64,000 nt of DNA from assembly GCA_015231885.1 (NCBI GenBank), contig JADGAT010000009.1, forward strand, positions 18,076 to 82,075, written 5' to 3'. The notes under the pieces are model-generated. The model was not told where the DNA came from. It was given only the letters and a program-made list of their open reading frames with translations, and did not search any database. Numbering within the stretch: position 1 is the stretch's first letter; the number at the start of each line of letters is the position of its first letter. A program made the position numbers and the translations under genes. Shown in pieces: positions 30,559 to 38,808 of the stretch. Source of the stretch: SAR324 cluster bacterium (GTDB lineage: Bacteria; SAR324; NAC60-12).

Positions 30559-30617
30559 GGTATTATAGCTGATTGAACATATTGGCAAAATAATAGAAGT
30601 TTTATTTAGGGGGAATT

Positions 30618-30986
30618 ATGAAAGAAACCATAACGTGTGCGGTTGAAGGGGAAGTTGCAATTATTATGCTGCCGGAAAGTTTTGAGGGGAATAAAGACCG
30701 TAAAATGTTGGAAACAGCCGTGACCGCTTTTTTGCAAAAGAAATTTTGTGGAGTTGCCGTAGATTTTGAAAAGACACAATACATTGATTCCTCGGCAATT
30801 GGAGCCATGATCATGGTGACCAATAAAGCAAGGAAACAAGAGCTGCCCTTCGCTCTGTGTGCGATCAAAAAAGATATGGCAGAAATGATTGCACCAAACC
30901 TGGGTATCCTTTTCCAGACTTTTCCAACAAAAGCAGCCGCCATTGAAGCCTTAGCCAATGGCGAAGTCGAGTCTATTGCGGCCTGA
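30618..30986 (+). CDS. STAS-domain protein (anti-sigma factor antagonist type)
   Basis: A 122-residue single STAS domain: an N-terminal strand with EGEVAIIMLPESF, then GVAVDFEKTQYIDSSAIGAM with Ser at the phospho-acceptor position, and a helix near the C-terminus. Role as for RsbV/SpoIIAA-type antagonists or for a flagellar/polar regulator; the target is not visible. GGGGG upstream sets the start, and a near-consensus promoter lies 60-90 bp upstream, so it is probably transcribed alone. The convergent gene downstream is pgm. Confidence 0.82.
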   Translation: MKETITCAVEGEVAIIMLPESFEGNKDRKMLETAVTAFLQKKFCGVAVDFEKTQYIDSSAIGAMIMVTNKARKQELPFALCAIKKDMAEMIAPNLGILFQTFPTKAAAIEALANGEVESIAA

Positions 30987-30997
30987 GTGGGGAAACA

Positions 30998-31047
30998 GCC
31001 AGGGAGTATTAAAAAATGAGAACCCCCTTGGCAGTCTTTTCTTTTTT
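30998..31047 (+). terminator. Possible terminator between STAS gene and pgm
   Basis: GCCAGGG at 30998-31004 can pair, with a small bulge, with CCCCCTTGGC at 31023-31032, and TCTTTTCTTTTTT follows. The stem is imperfect and the loop long, and the T tract runs into the pgm stop codon, so this is only a moderate candidate for ending the STAS transcript. Confidence 0.4.
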
Positions 31048-32689
31048 AGCCGTTTAAGGCTGTATCTACGATGCTTTGTGCTTCTTTCTGAATTTTTTTC
31101 AAATGCTCAGAACTTTGGAAGCTTTCTGCATAAATTTTGTAGACATCTTCTGTACCAGAAGGGCGGGCGGCAAACCATCCATTTTCTGTGACTACTTTTA
31201 AGCCGCCGATTGCCGCATTGTTACCAGGAGCATTGGTCAGCTTCATAGTAATGGGTTCTCCTGCAAGTTCATTCGCTTTGACCTCGTCAGGAGAAAGCTT
31301 CTTCAATTTATCTTTTTGCTCACGATTGGCCGGCGCATCAATTCTTTCATAGACAGGCGAACCAAATTTTTCTTCCATCATCTGGTAATGCTCCCCCGGA
31401 TCTTTTCCTGTTTTTGCCGTAATTTCCGCCGCCAGTAAATCCATGATGATTCCATCCTTATCCGTTGTCCAAACCGTTCCGTCTTTGCGTAGAAAGGAGG
31501 CTCCTGCGCTTTCTTCTCCCCCAAAGCCAAACGATCCGTCAACCAGACCATCCACAAACCATTTGAATCCAACCGGTACTTCTACCAGTTTTTTGCCCAT
31601 ATCGGCAGCCACTCGATCAATCATGGCACTGGAGACAAGCGTTTTTCCAATGGCAGTACCGTCCTTCCAGCCGGCTCGATTTTGAAACAGATAAGAAATG
31701 GCTACGGCCAGGTAATGATTGGGATTCATCAGCCCCACACTTTTGGTCACAATGCCATGCCGGTCATAATCGGCATCATTGCCAAAGGCTACATCAAACC
31801 GATCTTTCAATTCAATCAAACCAGCCATGGCATAAGGAGACGAACAATCCATCCTGATTTTTCCATCCCGATCGACACGCATGAATGAAAATGTGGGATC
31901 TACATACGGGTTCACCACTTCCAAATTCAGAGAATATTCTTCGGCAATGGGTGCCCAGAAATCCACCCCAGACCCTCCCATCGGATCCACTCCAATTTTC
32001 AAACCGGCTGATGCAATGGCCTCCATATCAACAACATTCTTCAAATCAGCAACATAGGGTCGAATGAAATCATATTCTTCGGTAGTGGAGGCTTTCAGAG
32101 CTTTTTCAAATGGAGTGCGTTTCACGTCTTTAAGCCCACTTTTCATGATGTCATTCGCCCGGTTCTGGATCAACGTTGTCAGATCAGAGTCAGCAGGCCC
32201 ACCATTGATTGGATTGTACTTAAATCCGCCATCATCCGGAGGATTGTGGGAAGGGGTGATCACTACGCCATCTGCCAACCCTGTTGTTTTTCCACGGTTG
32301 TAGGTTAAAATCGCATGAGAAATGACGGGGGTTGGGGTATAGCCCATTCCTGCCTGGATACGGATGTTCATTCCGTTAGCGGCAAACACTTCAATGGAAG
32401 TCGCCAAGGCTGCTTCTGATAACGCATGGGTATCCATTCCTACGAACATAGGTCCCTTCAAACCTTGTTTTATGCGATACTCACAAAGAGCCTGGCTGAT
32501 TGCTAAAATATGATCTTCGTTGAATTTATTTTTCAAAGAAGAGCCACGGTGCCCTGAAGTGCCAAAAGCCACCTGCTGATCCGGATTATGAGGATCAGGT
32601 TTTTTTGCATAATATGCGGTAAGGAGTCTGGGAATATTGACGAGTATTTCATGGGGGGCTGGTTTGCCTGCTAGTTCATGTAATGCCAT
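31046..32689 (-). CDS. pgm: Phosphoglucomutase (alpha-D-glucose phosphate-specific)
   Basis: A 547-residue cytosolic enzyme of the length of E. coli Pgm (546). It interconverts glucose-1-phosphate and glucose-6-phosphate. [19 protein letters not shown] opens the first domain, [17 protein letters not shown] near residue 142 holds the phospho-Ser, [12 protein letters not shown] near 300 is the metal loop, GGEESAG near 390 is the sugar-binding loop, and RPSGTED near 510 is the phosphate-binding loop of domain 4. It supplies glucose-1-phosphate for glycogen (glgB is 6 kb away) and for nucleotide sugars. AGGAT precedes the ATG. Confidence 0.96.
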   Translation of the reverse strand: MALHELAGKPAPHEILVNIPRLLTAYYAKKPDPHNPDQQVAFGTSGHRGSSLKNKFNEDHILAISQALCEYRIKQGLKGPMFVGMDTHALSEAALATSIEVFAANGMNIRIQAGMGYTPTPVISHAILTYNRGKTTGLADGVVITPSHNPPDDGGFKYNPINGGPADSDLTTLIQNRANDIMKSGLKDVKRTPFEKALKASTTEEYDFIRPYVADLKNVVDMEAIASAGLKIGVDPMGGSGVDFWAPIAEEYSLNLEVVNPYVDPTFSFMRVDRDGKIRMDCSSPYAMAGLIELKDRFDVAFGNDADYDRHGIVTKSVGLMNPNHYLAVAISYLFQNRAGWKDGTAIGKTLVSSAMIDRVAADMGKKLVEVPVGFKWFVDGLVDGSFGFGGEESAGASFLRKDGTVWTTDKDGIIMDLLAAEITAKTGKDPGEHYQMMEEKFGSPVYERIDAPANREQKDKLKKLSPDEVKANELAGEPITMKLTNAPGNNAAIGGLKVVTENGWFAARPSGTEDVYKIYAESFQSSEHLKKIQKEAQSIVDTALNG

Positions 32690-32842
32690 AAAGAATCCTG
32701 AAAAATGGGTGAAATAAAATGGTTGTCCTACAGATGATCTTGCTAATTTGTATAAGAATCATACCAATTTTTCAACCTTAAATCCGAATAGAGATAGGGT
32801 ATTTTATGAAGCAGCCTCCTGCTTGGTTTATGTTATGATTTT

Positions 32843-32862
32843 TTGAATCGAACAAGATTCAA
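32843..32862. promoter_or_regulatory. Perfect palindrome upstream of the TerB-like gene
   Basis: TTGAATC, six bases, GATTCAA. It lies about 75 bp upstream of the start of the TerB-like gene and about 155 bp upstream of pgm on the other strand, in the position of an operator. No T run follows, so it is not a terminator. No regulator is known for it. Confidence 0.35.
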
Positions 32863-32937
32863 GCTTGTGATGCAATTCCAAAATCAATACCATACAGTAT
32901 TCATCCTTGTTACTGGCATTCAAAAAGAAAGGTGGTT

Positions 32938-34506
32938 GTGAAAAAACAAGAAAAAACAATGGAGGAATTCCTGGGTTCATTAACACCAGAGGCAAAACGC
33001 TGGTTTGCTAAAGCCATTGCTGGAGTGATCATATCCGATGGGGTTGTTGATAAATATGAATTGGAATTCCTGCGGCAAATTTTATCTTTCTTAGACAATC
33101 AGGAAGATATTAATGCATTATTGAAACTCGTGAAATTGATGAAATCCCCCAATTTGGGGATGTTAGAGATTGAACAGGAGAAAGCACTCACCATCTTAAA
33201 ATACCTGGTTCAGTTTATAATCATTGATGATGATTTTCATCCAGAGGAAGAAAAATTTTTCAGGCATGCGGTAAAGCAGTTGGGCTTTCCCTCCAATGTC
33301 GCTGATAAATTTTTAAAAATTGCTGACCACTTGACCAAGGTGGCGATTCAATGCAGGACAAAAATTGATGGAAATCTGGAAACCGTACGCTGTGTCTATA
33401 TTAGCGAAGAAGGGTGTGTGCTGTCCATGAAAAACGTAGTCAATCCACGCACCATTATCACTTTGGAATTTTTTCCTCCGAATACGCCCCCTGATGAGGA
33501 GCCTGCAATCTTCTACGCTCCCATTTCAGGAAAAGTGCACCGGTTCGATAAAAAAAAGGAAGGGATCATCCATGTGAAGGTTCTTTATAACCACTCGGTC
33601 AGCATCAATCATGGGGTCCCTCAGTATTATGACCCTGAATCCTACCAAGGCGAAGTCCAGCCAATCGCTACCAGCAATAAATCCCTTTCCGGGATCAAGA
33701 TGCAATGTCGGAACTGCAGACAAAAAGACATTCCCTTCTGGACTTTGAACAAAGGGAGTATGGTCACCCAGGATAATATTTTTGGCACCACTGTTTATAC
33801 GGAGGCTCATGAAGGTTTTGACGTTTGTGATTATAATCGAATACAGGTGATGGTGTGCCCCAACTGTTTTTTTGCTTCGACCCTGGATTCGCTGTTTCAC
33901 CGCCAGGGAACCTGGCCCTTTCCGTTGACTTATGACCTGGATCTCTTCACTCGACAATGGGACGCCGGTTTTGGCAGACGCCAGGAAGATATTAAAAACC
34001 CTGGAACTCCCCCCTGGATGCTGCAGGAAACTCGCACTGAAGAACAAGCCCTTTTAGCATTTGATCGGGCAATCGAAACACATGATATATTGAGCGGATG
34101 CGATTCAGAAAATGATAATGTGTTTCACCAGATTCTGATAGGAGTCTACCTGATGATTCAAGCAGAAATCTTCATGGAAATGGAGAAACCATTGGATGCA
34201 GACCGTCGATTGGCTCAGGTAATCCGACGTTTGACTCCTCTTTTTGCTTCCATGAATCCAGTCATGCAAATCAGAATGGCAAGAAGCCTGGGGATGATCC
34301 ATTTATACCGGATGGAAGACAATAAATTCAACCGGTATAAACAGTTTCTGGACACAGCCAGTCAATCCAGCAAATTTAAGCCAAATTCTTCTGGAGACAG
34401 AACCCTCAAAGCCAGTCTGGAGACCATGGAACACGCTAATCAAAACAAGACTGAATACCAAAAGGGAAACCGTTCCAATTTTTTGAGAGAGAAAAAAACT
34501 AAATGA
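32938..34506 (+). CDS. TerB-like / PilZ-like / double-CxxC multidomain protein
   Basis: About 522 residues, cytosolic. Residues 10-130 look like a TerB/tellurite-resistance-type helical bundle (AKAIAGVIISDGVVDKYELE, then IIDDDFHPEEEKFF). Residues 135-240 are beta-rich with a PilZ-like flavour (RCVYISEEGCVLSM) but without the RxxxR c-di-GMP motif. Residues 255-330 hold MQCRNCRQ and MVCPNCFFAS, two CxxC pairs in a DUF2225-like zinc module. The C-terminal 180 residues are TPR-like helices. Domain labels are from pattern only. Possible starts are GTG at 32932 or 32938 (AAAGGTGG nearby) and ATG at 32959; I took 32938. The 3' end overlaps convergent arsC by 8 bp. Confidence 0.6.
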   Translation: MKKQEKTMEEFLGSLTPEAKRWFAKAIAGVIISDGVVDKYELEFLRQILSFLDNQEDINALLKLVKLMKSPNLGMLEIEQEKALTILKYLVQFIIIDDDFHPEEEKFFRHAVKQLGFPSNVADKFLKIADHLTKVAIQCRTKIDGNLETVRCVYISEEGCVLSMKNVVNPRTIITLEFFPPNTPPDEEPAIFYAPISGKVHRFDKKKEGIIHVKVLYNHSVSINHGVPQYYDPESYQGEVQPIATSNKSLSGIKMQCRNCRQKDIPFWTLNKGSMVTQDNIFGTTVYTEAHEGFDVCDYNRIQVMVCPNCFFASTLDSLFHRQGTWPFPLTYDLDLFTRQWDAGFGRRQEDIKNPGTPPWMLQETRTEEQALLAFDRAIETHDILSGCDSENDNVFHQILIGVYLMIQAEIFMEMEKPLDADRRLAQVIRRLTPLFASMNPVMQIRMARSLGMIHLYRMEDNKFNRYKQFLDTASQSSKFKPNSSGDRTLKASLETMEHANQNKTEYQKGNRSNFLREKKTK

Positions 34507-34849
34507 GGGATAAGACATTTTCTGGAGGACGCCCCATCACGGCTTTATCTCCGCTGACAACAATAGGGCGCTCAATCAGGATTGGGTGACTGATCATCAA
34601 TTCTAACCATCCCTCCAGATCTCTGTCATCCTCTGCAGAGAGGTTCAGATCCCTGGCCTCCTTTTCTTTAAACCGGATGATCTCTTGTGGTTTTTTGTCC
34701 AAAAGCTGCAGTATTCTCTTTAAATCTGCTTGAGAAGGTGGGGCGTCCAGGTAATTGATAATCGTGAGTTCTACATTTTTTTCTTCTAAAATTTGCAGCG
34801 TCGCACGGCTCTTGCTGCATTTGGGATTATGGTAGATAGTCGTTGTCAT
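34499..34849 (-). CDS. arsC: Arsenate reductase, glutaredoxin-dependent (ArsC family)
   Basis: A 116-residue ArsC/Spx-fold protein. IYHNPKCSKSRATL has the catalytic Cys11, followed by the LxxR-rich helix region and ERPIVVSGDKAVMGRPPENV, in which the Arg residues bind oxyanion in plasmid R773 ArsC. It reduces arsenate to arsenite using glutathione and glutaredoxin. No arsB, arsR or acr3 is adjacent, so it is an orphan housekeeping copy; YffB/ArsC-related proteins of unknown role share the fold. GGGAA precedes the ATG. Confidence 0.88.
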   Translation of the reverse strand: MTTTIYHNPKCSKSRATLQILEEKNVELTIINYLDAPPSQADLKRILQLLDKKPQEIIRFKEKEARDLNLSAEDDRDLEGWLELMISHPILIERPIVVSGDKAVMGRPPENVLSLI

Positions 34850-35060
34850 GATTCCCTTTTCTTTTTATCAAGTTGATCAAAATCCAGAACAAGCGTTGAT
34901 GTTCTGGCAGAACAAACAAAAAATTCACTTTGCAGAGCGTTGTACCCTGTTGCTATACTGCAATCATATTATCATCATATTGATCCGCAAAACAATTCCA
35001 TTCTTCTCTAAAGTTTGTTAAGTGTAGTTGGAATGATATACCTATTGAAAAGGAACTCCG

Positions 35061-35630
35061 ATGCAACAACTTGCTGTTTTTATAATAATGATCAGTTTAT
35101 CCACAGGAATCTGTATGGGAAATGAGATGCCGCAAGCTAATAACACATTGCCGGTCTCTGCAAAAGTACAGCAATTTTTAGGAGAATCGTTGCTTGAGAT
35201 TTTGCAGGCCCCCAATCACGTGGAAAGCTATCTGGTGGAACCGAAAAAAAAAGAAGCGCCCAACAGGCTGCATGATTTTCCCATCATCGGCAAGGGACCC
35301 CGTTTGGCAGACTCGGCCTTACTGCAATTCCAAACGCTTGTTTTTGATGAAAAGAATTATATCTGGGACTATGCCAAAAAATGCCCGTTTTTTCCTGAAA
35401 GCGGCTTGCGATTTGTGAAAGGAAAAGAGGAAGCCATTGTCCTCCTATCCATGTCTTGCCAGCAATGGGTCTTTGTCCACAAGGGAGAAACGAAACTGGA
35501 AGATTTCGACCCGGCCTATCTGCCAATACTGCAATTGCTTCAGGAACTTTTTCCGAAGGAAACTCGTTTTCGAAATTTAAAATCAAAAGAAATGAACGAG
35601 AATCGACCCGAAAACCACTCCAAACCTTAA
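35061..35630 (+). CDS. Hypothetical exported protein
   Basis: A 189-residue protein. The N-terminus MQQLAVFIIMISLSTGICMG looks like a Sec signal peptide, so it is probably periplasmic. Two conserved-looking segments, CPFFPESGLRFVKGKEE and VLLSMSCQQWVF, each contain a Cys and could form a disulfide. I do not recognise the family. The start has AAGGA upstream. It stands alone between arsC (divergent) and a family-2 repeat element that begins 22 bp after its stop. Confidence 0.6.
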   Translation: MQQLAVFIIMISLSTGICMGNEMPQANNTLPVSAKVQQFLGESLLEILQAPNHVESYLVEPKKKEAPNRLHDFPIIGKGPRLADSALLQFQTLVFDEKNYIWDYAKKCPFFPESGLRFVKGKEEAIVLLSMSCQQWVFVHKGETKLEDFDPAYLPILQLLQELFPKETRFRNLKSKEMNENRPENHSKP

Positions 35631-35651
35631 AGAAATTTCTGCTGGATGCTC

Positions 35652-35814
35652 TAAGGGTTCTTGCAGAAATAACGTTGACAAAGATGAGGAAGTATTTTTT
35701 CTTGGCTACAAGGCGTCTTCAATTGTGCATACTGGAGTATGTGCCTTTGAAGACAACACCGTAGACGAGGAAAAAGACAAGTCATCTGTAAAGGTTATTT
35801 ATGTACGAGCCCTA
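35652..35814. repeat. Short inverted-repeat element, family 2, full copy
   Basis: A 163-bp element. Its left end TAAGGGTTC...AGAAATAAC..ACA.AGATGA and the reverse complement of its right end (TTAGGGCTCGTACATAAATAAC...ACAGATGA) form an imperfect inverted repeat of about 33 bp. The right half recurs in inverted orientation at 63925-64000. No coding capacity. It occupies most of the 298-bp gap before hisHF. Confidence 0.8.
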
Positions 35815-35869
35815 AATACATAGGAACCAAAATTAAATAACTGCTCTTTTTTAGAAAATCCACCCTTGT

Positions 35870-35886
35870 CTCCTTTACTAAAGGAG
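35870..35886. terminator. Small hairpin downstream of hisHF
   Basis: CTCCTTT, a three-base loop, AAAGGAG; a perfect 7-bp stem about 45 bp beyond the hisHF stop on the minus strand. The minus strand has only a short T-rich stretch after it, so termination function is uncertain. Confidence 0.35.
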
Positions 35887-35928
35887 GGATTGTTGTTGGA
35901 AGTTATATAATTTTCATTCCATAGCGTT

Positions 35929-37500
35929 TCATGATCTAATTTCTACTTTGTCAGCCAGATAGTTTTTAACATCGCCTACGGTAGTTTCTTGTCGATGGAA
36001 AATACCTGCGGCCAATGCGGACTCAGCCTCTGATTTCACAAAAACCTCTTGGAAATGTTCGGCACAGCCGGCACCACTGGAAGCAATGACGGGGATCGAA
36101 ACTGCACCTTTTACCGCATTGATCAATTCAAGATCAAACCCTGCGTTGGTGCCGTCCCGGTCAATACAATTCAAAAGGATTTCTCCTGCCCCCAACTCTT
36201 CACACGCGTGAGCAAAGGTAATGGCATCCAGTTCCCTTCCTTCCCGTCCTCCTTTGATCGTACACTGATACCAACAGTACTGTTCTCCATTGGGTCCGGG
36301 AATGGATGTTTGGATGACCTGATGAGGCACCGCATCTGGGGACGCCACATAAACTCTTCTCGGGTCAATGGAGATGACAACGGCCTGGTTTCCATAAACA
36401 CGGGCAATTTCCTCAATGGCACTCTTTCCTGTTTTTATGTTGTTTTTCAAGTATTCTTCTACAATCAAAACCGCATCACTGCCGATGGAAACCTTATCGG
36501 CACCAGAACGAAAATACTCAGCGGCCACTTCCAAGGCAGAATACGATTTGCCGTTCTGGTCAGTAAAATTTCGAATCCCCCCTCCAATAGTCAAAGGGAC
36601 AAAGACATTTTTGGAGGTTTGCTTCAAAACTTCCAGCATGGGCATGTCTTCCAGGGGAAAATCCCGGAAACCGGTAATATTAAGAAACGTGATCTCGTCA
36701 GCACCTTCCCCATAGTACCGCTGTGCTAATTCAACCGGTTTACCAAGGTTTCTCACATCACCTTCTTCCCGTACATCATACTGGTCGCCTTTGGTCACCA
36801 CCAGATCGCCATGATCATTGGTCCGCACATCCAGGCAGGCAATGATGCGCTTGGAAAGTTTTGTCTTTCCTGTGATCTGCAAAGGCTTTTCTTCTTTGCG
36901 CTGCCTGCTTAGATAGTTTCCCAGCAACCTCAATCCGGCTTGTCCGCTTTTTTCGGGGTGAAACTGGGTAGCCACAATATTTCCCTTCTGAATACTGCTG
37001 ACAAAGGAATAGCCATAGTCGGTTTTGGTTAAAGCAACCGTATCGTCTTTTGGAACAACATGGTAAGAATGAACAAAATAAAACTTCTCATTGCCTTGCA
37101 ATCCTCCAAAAAGAGGAGAGGCCTGCTGAATATTCAGACCATTCCAGCCAATATGAGGAACGGCCAGATCAACGGAAAACCGTTTGACGGTCCCCTGAAG
37201 GAATCCCAGCCCTGCTAAATCCGGAGCTTCTTCACTGCCTTCAAAAAGGGCCTGCAGTCCCAGACAAATGCCAAAAAAAGGGCGATTCGACTGCAGGTAC
37301 TCCAACAGGGGTTTGGCATAATTTTTTTGATGAAGGATCTGCATCATGCTTCCAAAAGCACCCACCCCAGGGAATACCAACTTGTCGGCATGTCTGATAT
37401 CATCAGCATTTTGGACAGCTTTCACGGTCTCCCCTAAACTTTCTATGGCGTTGATGACGCTCCGGACGTTGCCGGCACCATAATCCAATAAAGTAATCAT
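35929..37500 (-). CDS. hisHF: Bifunctional imidazole glycerol phosphate synthase HisHF, eukaryote (HIS7)-type fusion
   Basis: A 523-residue fusion of the histidine-pathway glutaminase and cyclase. The HisH part (1-205) has the nucleophile in FFGICLGLQ (Cys79) and the triad His/Glu in ATQFHPEKSG. The HisF part (about 213-523) starts KRIIACLDVRTNDHGDLVVT, with its catalytic Asp, and has the second Asp in VVISIDPRRVY near 376. The cyclase carries eukaryote-like features absent from ordinary bacterial HisF: GDQYDVREEGDVRNLGKP and PGPNGEQYCWYQCTIKGG. In yeast and plants HIS7 is such a fusion; most bacteria make two proteins. It forms imidazole glycerol phosphate and AICAR from PRFAR and glutamine. 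AGGA precedes the ATG. No other his gene is adjacent. Confidence 0.95.
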   Translation of the reverse strand: MITLLDYGAGNVRSVINAIESLGETVKAVQNADDIRHADKLVFPGVGAFGSMMQILHQKNYAKPLLEYLQSNRPFFGICLGLQALFEGSEEAPDLAGLGFLQGTVKRFSVDLAVPHIGWNGLNIQQASPLFGGLQGNEKFYFVHSYHVVPKDDTVALTKTDYGYSFVSSIQKGNIVATQFHPEKSGQAGLRLLGNYLSRQRKEEKPLQITGKTKLSKRIIACLDVRTNDHGDLVVTKGDQYDVREEGDVRNLGKPVELAQRYYGEGADEITFLNITGFRDFPLEDMPMLEVLKQTSKNVFVPLTIGGGIRNFTDQNGKSYSALEVAAEYFRSGADKVSIGSDAVLIVEEYLKNNIKTGKSAIEEIARVYGNQAVVISIDPRRVYVASPDAVPHQVIQTSIPGPNGEQYCWYQCTIKGGREGRELDAITFAHACEELGAGEILLNCIDRDGTNAGFDLELINAVKGAVSIPVIASSGAGCAEHFQEVFVKSEAESALAAGIFHRQETTVGDVKNYLADKVEIRS

Positions 37501-37544
37501 GTGTTCCTGATGGTTATGTGTTATGACTTGGCAGCAATATTTTC

Positions 37545-37706
37545 TAAGGAAGACAAAAATAATAACATGCGAAAGTTATGCAGGGTTTTCATCGAGATTC
37601 AAGGCGTTTTATCAGGCGCATCGCTTGCTATGTCACCGGTAAAGCAACGCAGAAGATCGTTGAAAAGATAAGTAGATTTGCTAAGTTATTGTTTGAGCAT
37701 TCCTAA
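37545..37706 (+). repeat. Short inverted-repeat element, family 1, copy 4 (full length)
   Basis: A 162-bp copy starting TAAGGAAGAC and ending GAGCATTCCTAA, same orientation as copies 2 and 3. It sits between divergent hisHF (start 45 bp away) and the GIY-YIG gene, so any hisHF promoter must lie in or across it. With the inverted copy at 40801 it brackets a 3.1-kb segment holding two genes. The rest of the 37501-37835 gap shows nothing recognisable. Confidence 0.9.
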
Positions 37707-37835
37707 ATAGTATCAGAAGAAAATACCAAAGTAAATTTTGAGAAGATAAATATTTTCTCTTTTGAGGGTAATTTTGATAGTCTTATGTTTTTTCCAGTCG
37801 CCATTTCCCCGATTGCCGCATAAATACCAGAGCCC

Positions 37836-38807
37836 ATGTCAAAAAACAAAGGATACCACGGAGAAAAACCTGAAAATTACTTCCGGCAGAATCAGCCGAC
37901 GACACCCCCTGGTCAACCGAACAGGAATGGCACCGTAATTCAGGAAGATTCCGTTCTAAAGCTGCAAAAATTTAACGAATTGATAGGGGGTATTGCCCTG
38001 GCTCTGGACAGTTCCCACAAATCCGGCCCCACAATGCAGTCAGCCGACAACAAGACCTCCGCGCCTGAACCTTCTGAAAACAAAGAGCAGTTTATGGCAC
38101 CTGTGATGCGGGGATATCTCTATCAAATCAAATATGCTGTTTGCCAAAAAGGAAAATCCGCAATCTATGTTTTAATAGATCCTGATACAAAAGAAATCCG
38201 GTTTGCGGCCCGCAGTGAAACGCCGGCAGGAAGTTATGCACTACATATTGCATCGTCCCGTAGTTACCAGCCTCCTCAAAACAGCGAAACCCGAAAAAAC
38301 AGTCTGCAGGCATGGATTCAAGCTTTGGAAACACATGGAAAATTCCCAGAAATCTATGTCATTGAAGAATCCAACGTAACTACCATCATTCAACGGGAGA
38401 GAGCCATCATTTCCCAATTGAAAAAGCATGGTGCCAAGCTGTTGACTGACATGGAAAAAAAGCCTTCTGGTTTGTATTCAATGGGGGAAATACAGTACAT
38501 TGCCAAAATTTACGGAGGCGCCTGCCTCTCAGCAGAACATATTTTTTCCACCGAAACTTTAGAGTGGACCTGCACCCAGGGGCACCAGTGGTCTCAAACT
38601 CTTGCTGATGTTCTTGCAGGCAATTGGTGTCCTCAATGCGACCAAATATTGGAAAAAGAAAAAGGGACTCAGGCCTTCCAGGAACTATGCACCCGACGAA
38701 GCATCATGGCCCTTGATGTTGTGGGCTATCCACTTCAAGAAATTTCCAGACAGAAAAAACTGGACCTTCAGATGGTGGAAGAAATTATTGACAGTGCAAA
38801 TTTCTGA
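37836..38807 (+). CDS. Protein with GIY-YIG-like domain and C-terminal zinc ribbon
   Basis: A 323-residue protein. After a disordered, Pro/Asn-rich N-terminus (1-90), residues about 105-210 resemble a diverged GIY-YIG nuclease: IYVLIDPDTKEIRFAARSE stands where such domains show IYVLIDP...IRYVGKT, followed by W-I-x-x-L and VIEE...ERAIISQLKKHGAKLL. The usual catalytic Arg is not evident, so activity is doubtful. Residues 225-270 form a treble-clef-like zinc ribbon (EWTCTQGHQW, then GNWCPQC). Such ribbons accompany DNA-acting proteins in phage and defence contexts. Domain calls are from pattern and are tentative. The frame converges on glgB, with one base between stops, and is bracketed by inverted family-1 elements. 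Confidence 0.6.
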   Translation: MSKNKGYHGEKPENYFRQNQPTTPPGQPNRNGTVIQEDSVLKLQKFNELIGGIALALDSSHKSGPTMQSADNKTSAPEPSENKEQFMAPVMRGYLYQIKYAVCQKGKSAIYVLIDPDTKEIRFAARSETPAGSYALHIASSRSYQPPQNSETRKNSLQAWIQALETHGKFPEIYVIEESNVTTIIQRERAIISQLKKHGAKLLTDMEKKPSGLYSMGEIQYIAKIYGGACLSAEHIFSTETLEWTCTQGHQWSQTLADVLAGNWCPQCDQILEKEKGTQAFQELCTRRSIMALDVVGYPLQEISRQKKLDLQMVEEIIDSANF

Positions 38808-38808
38808 C

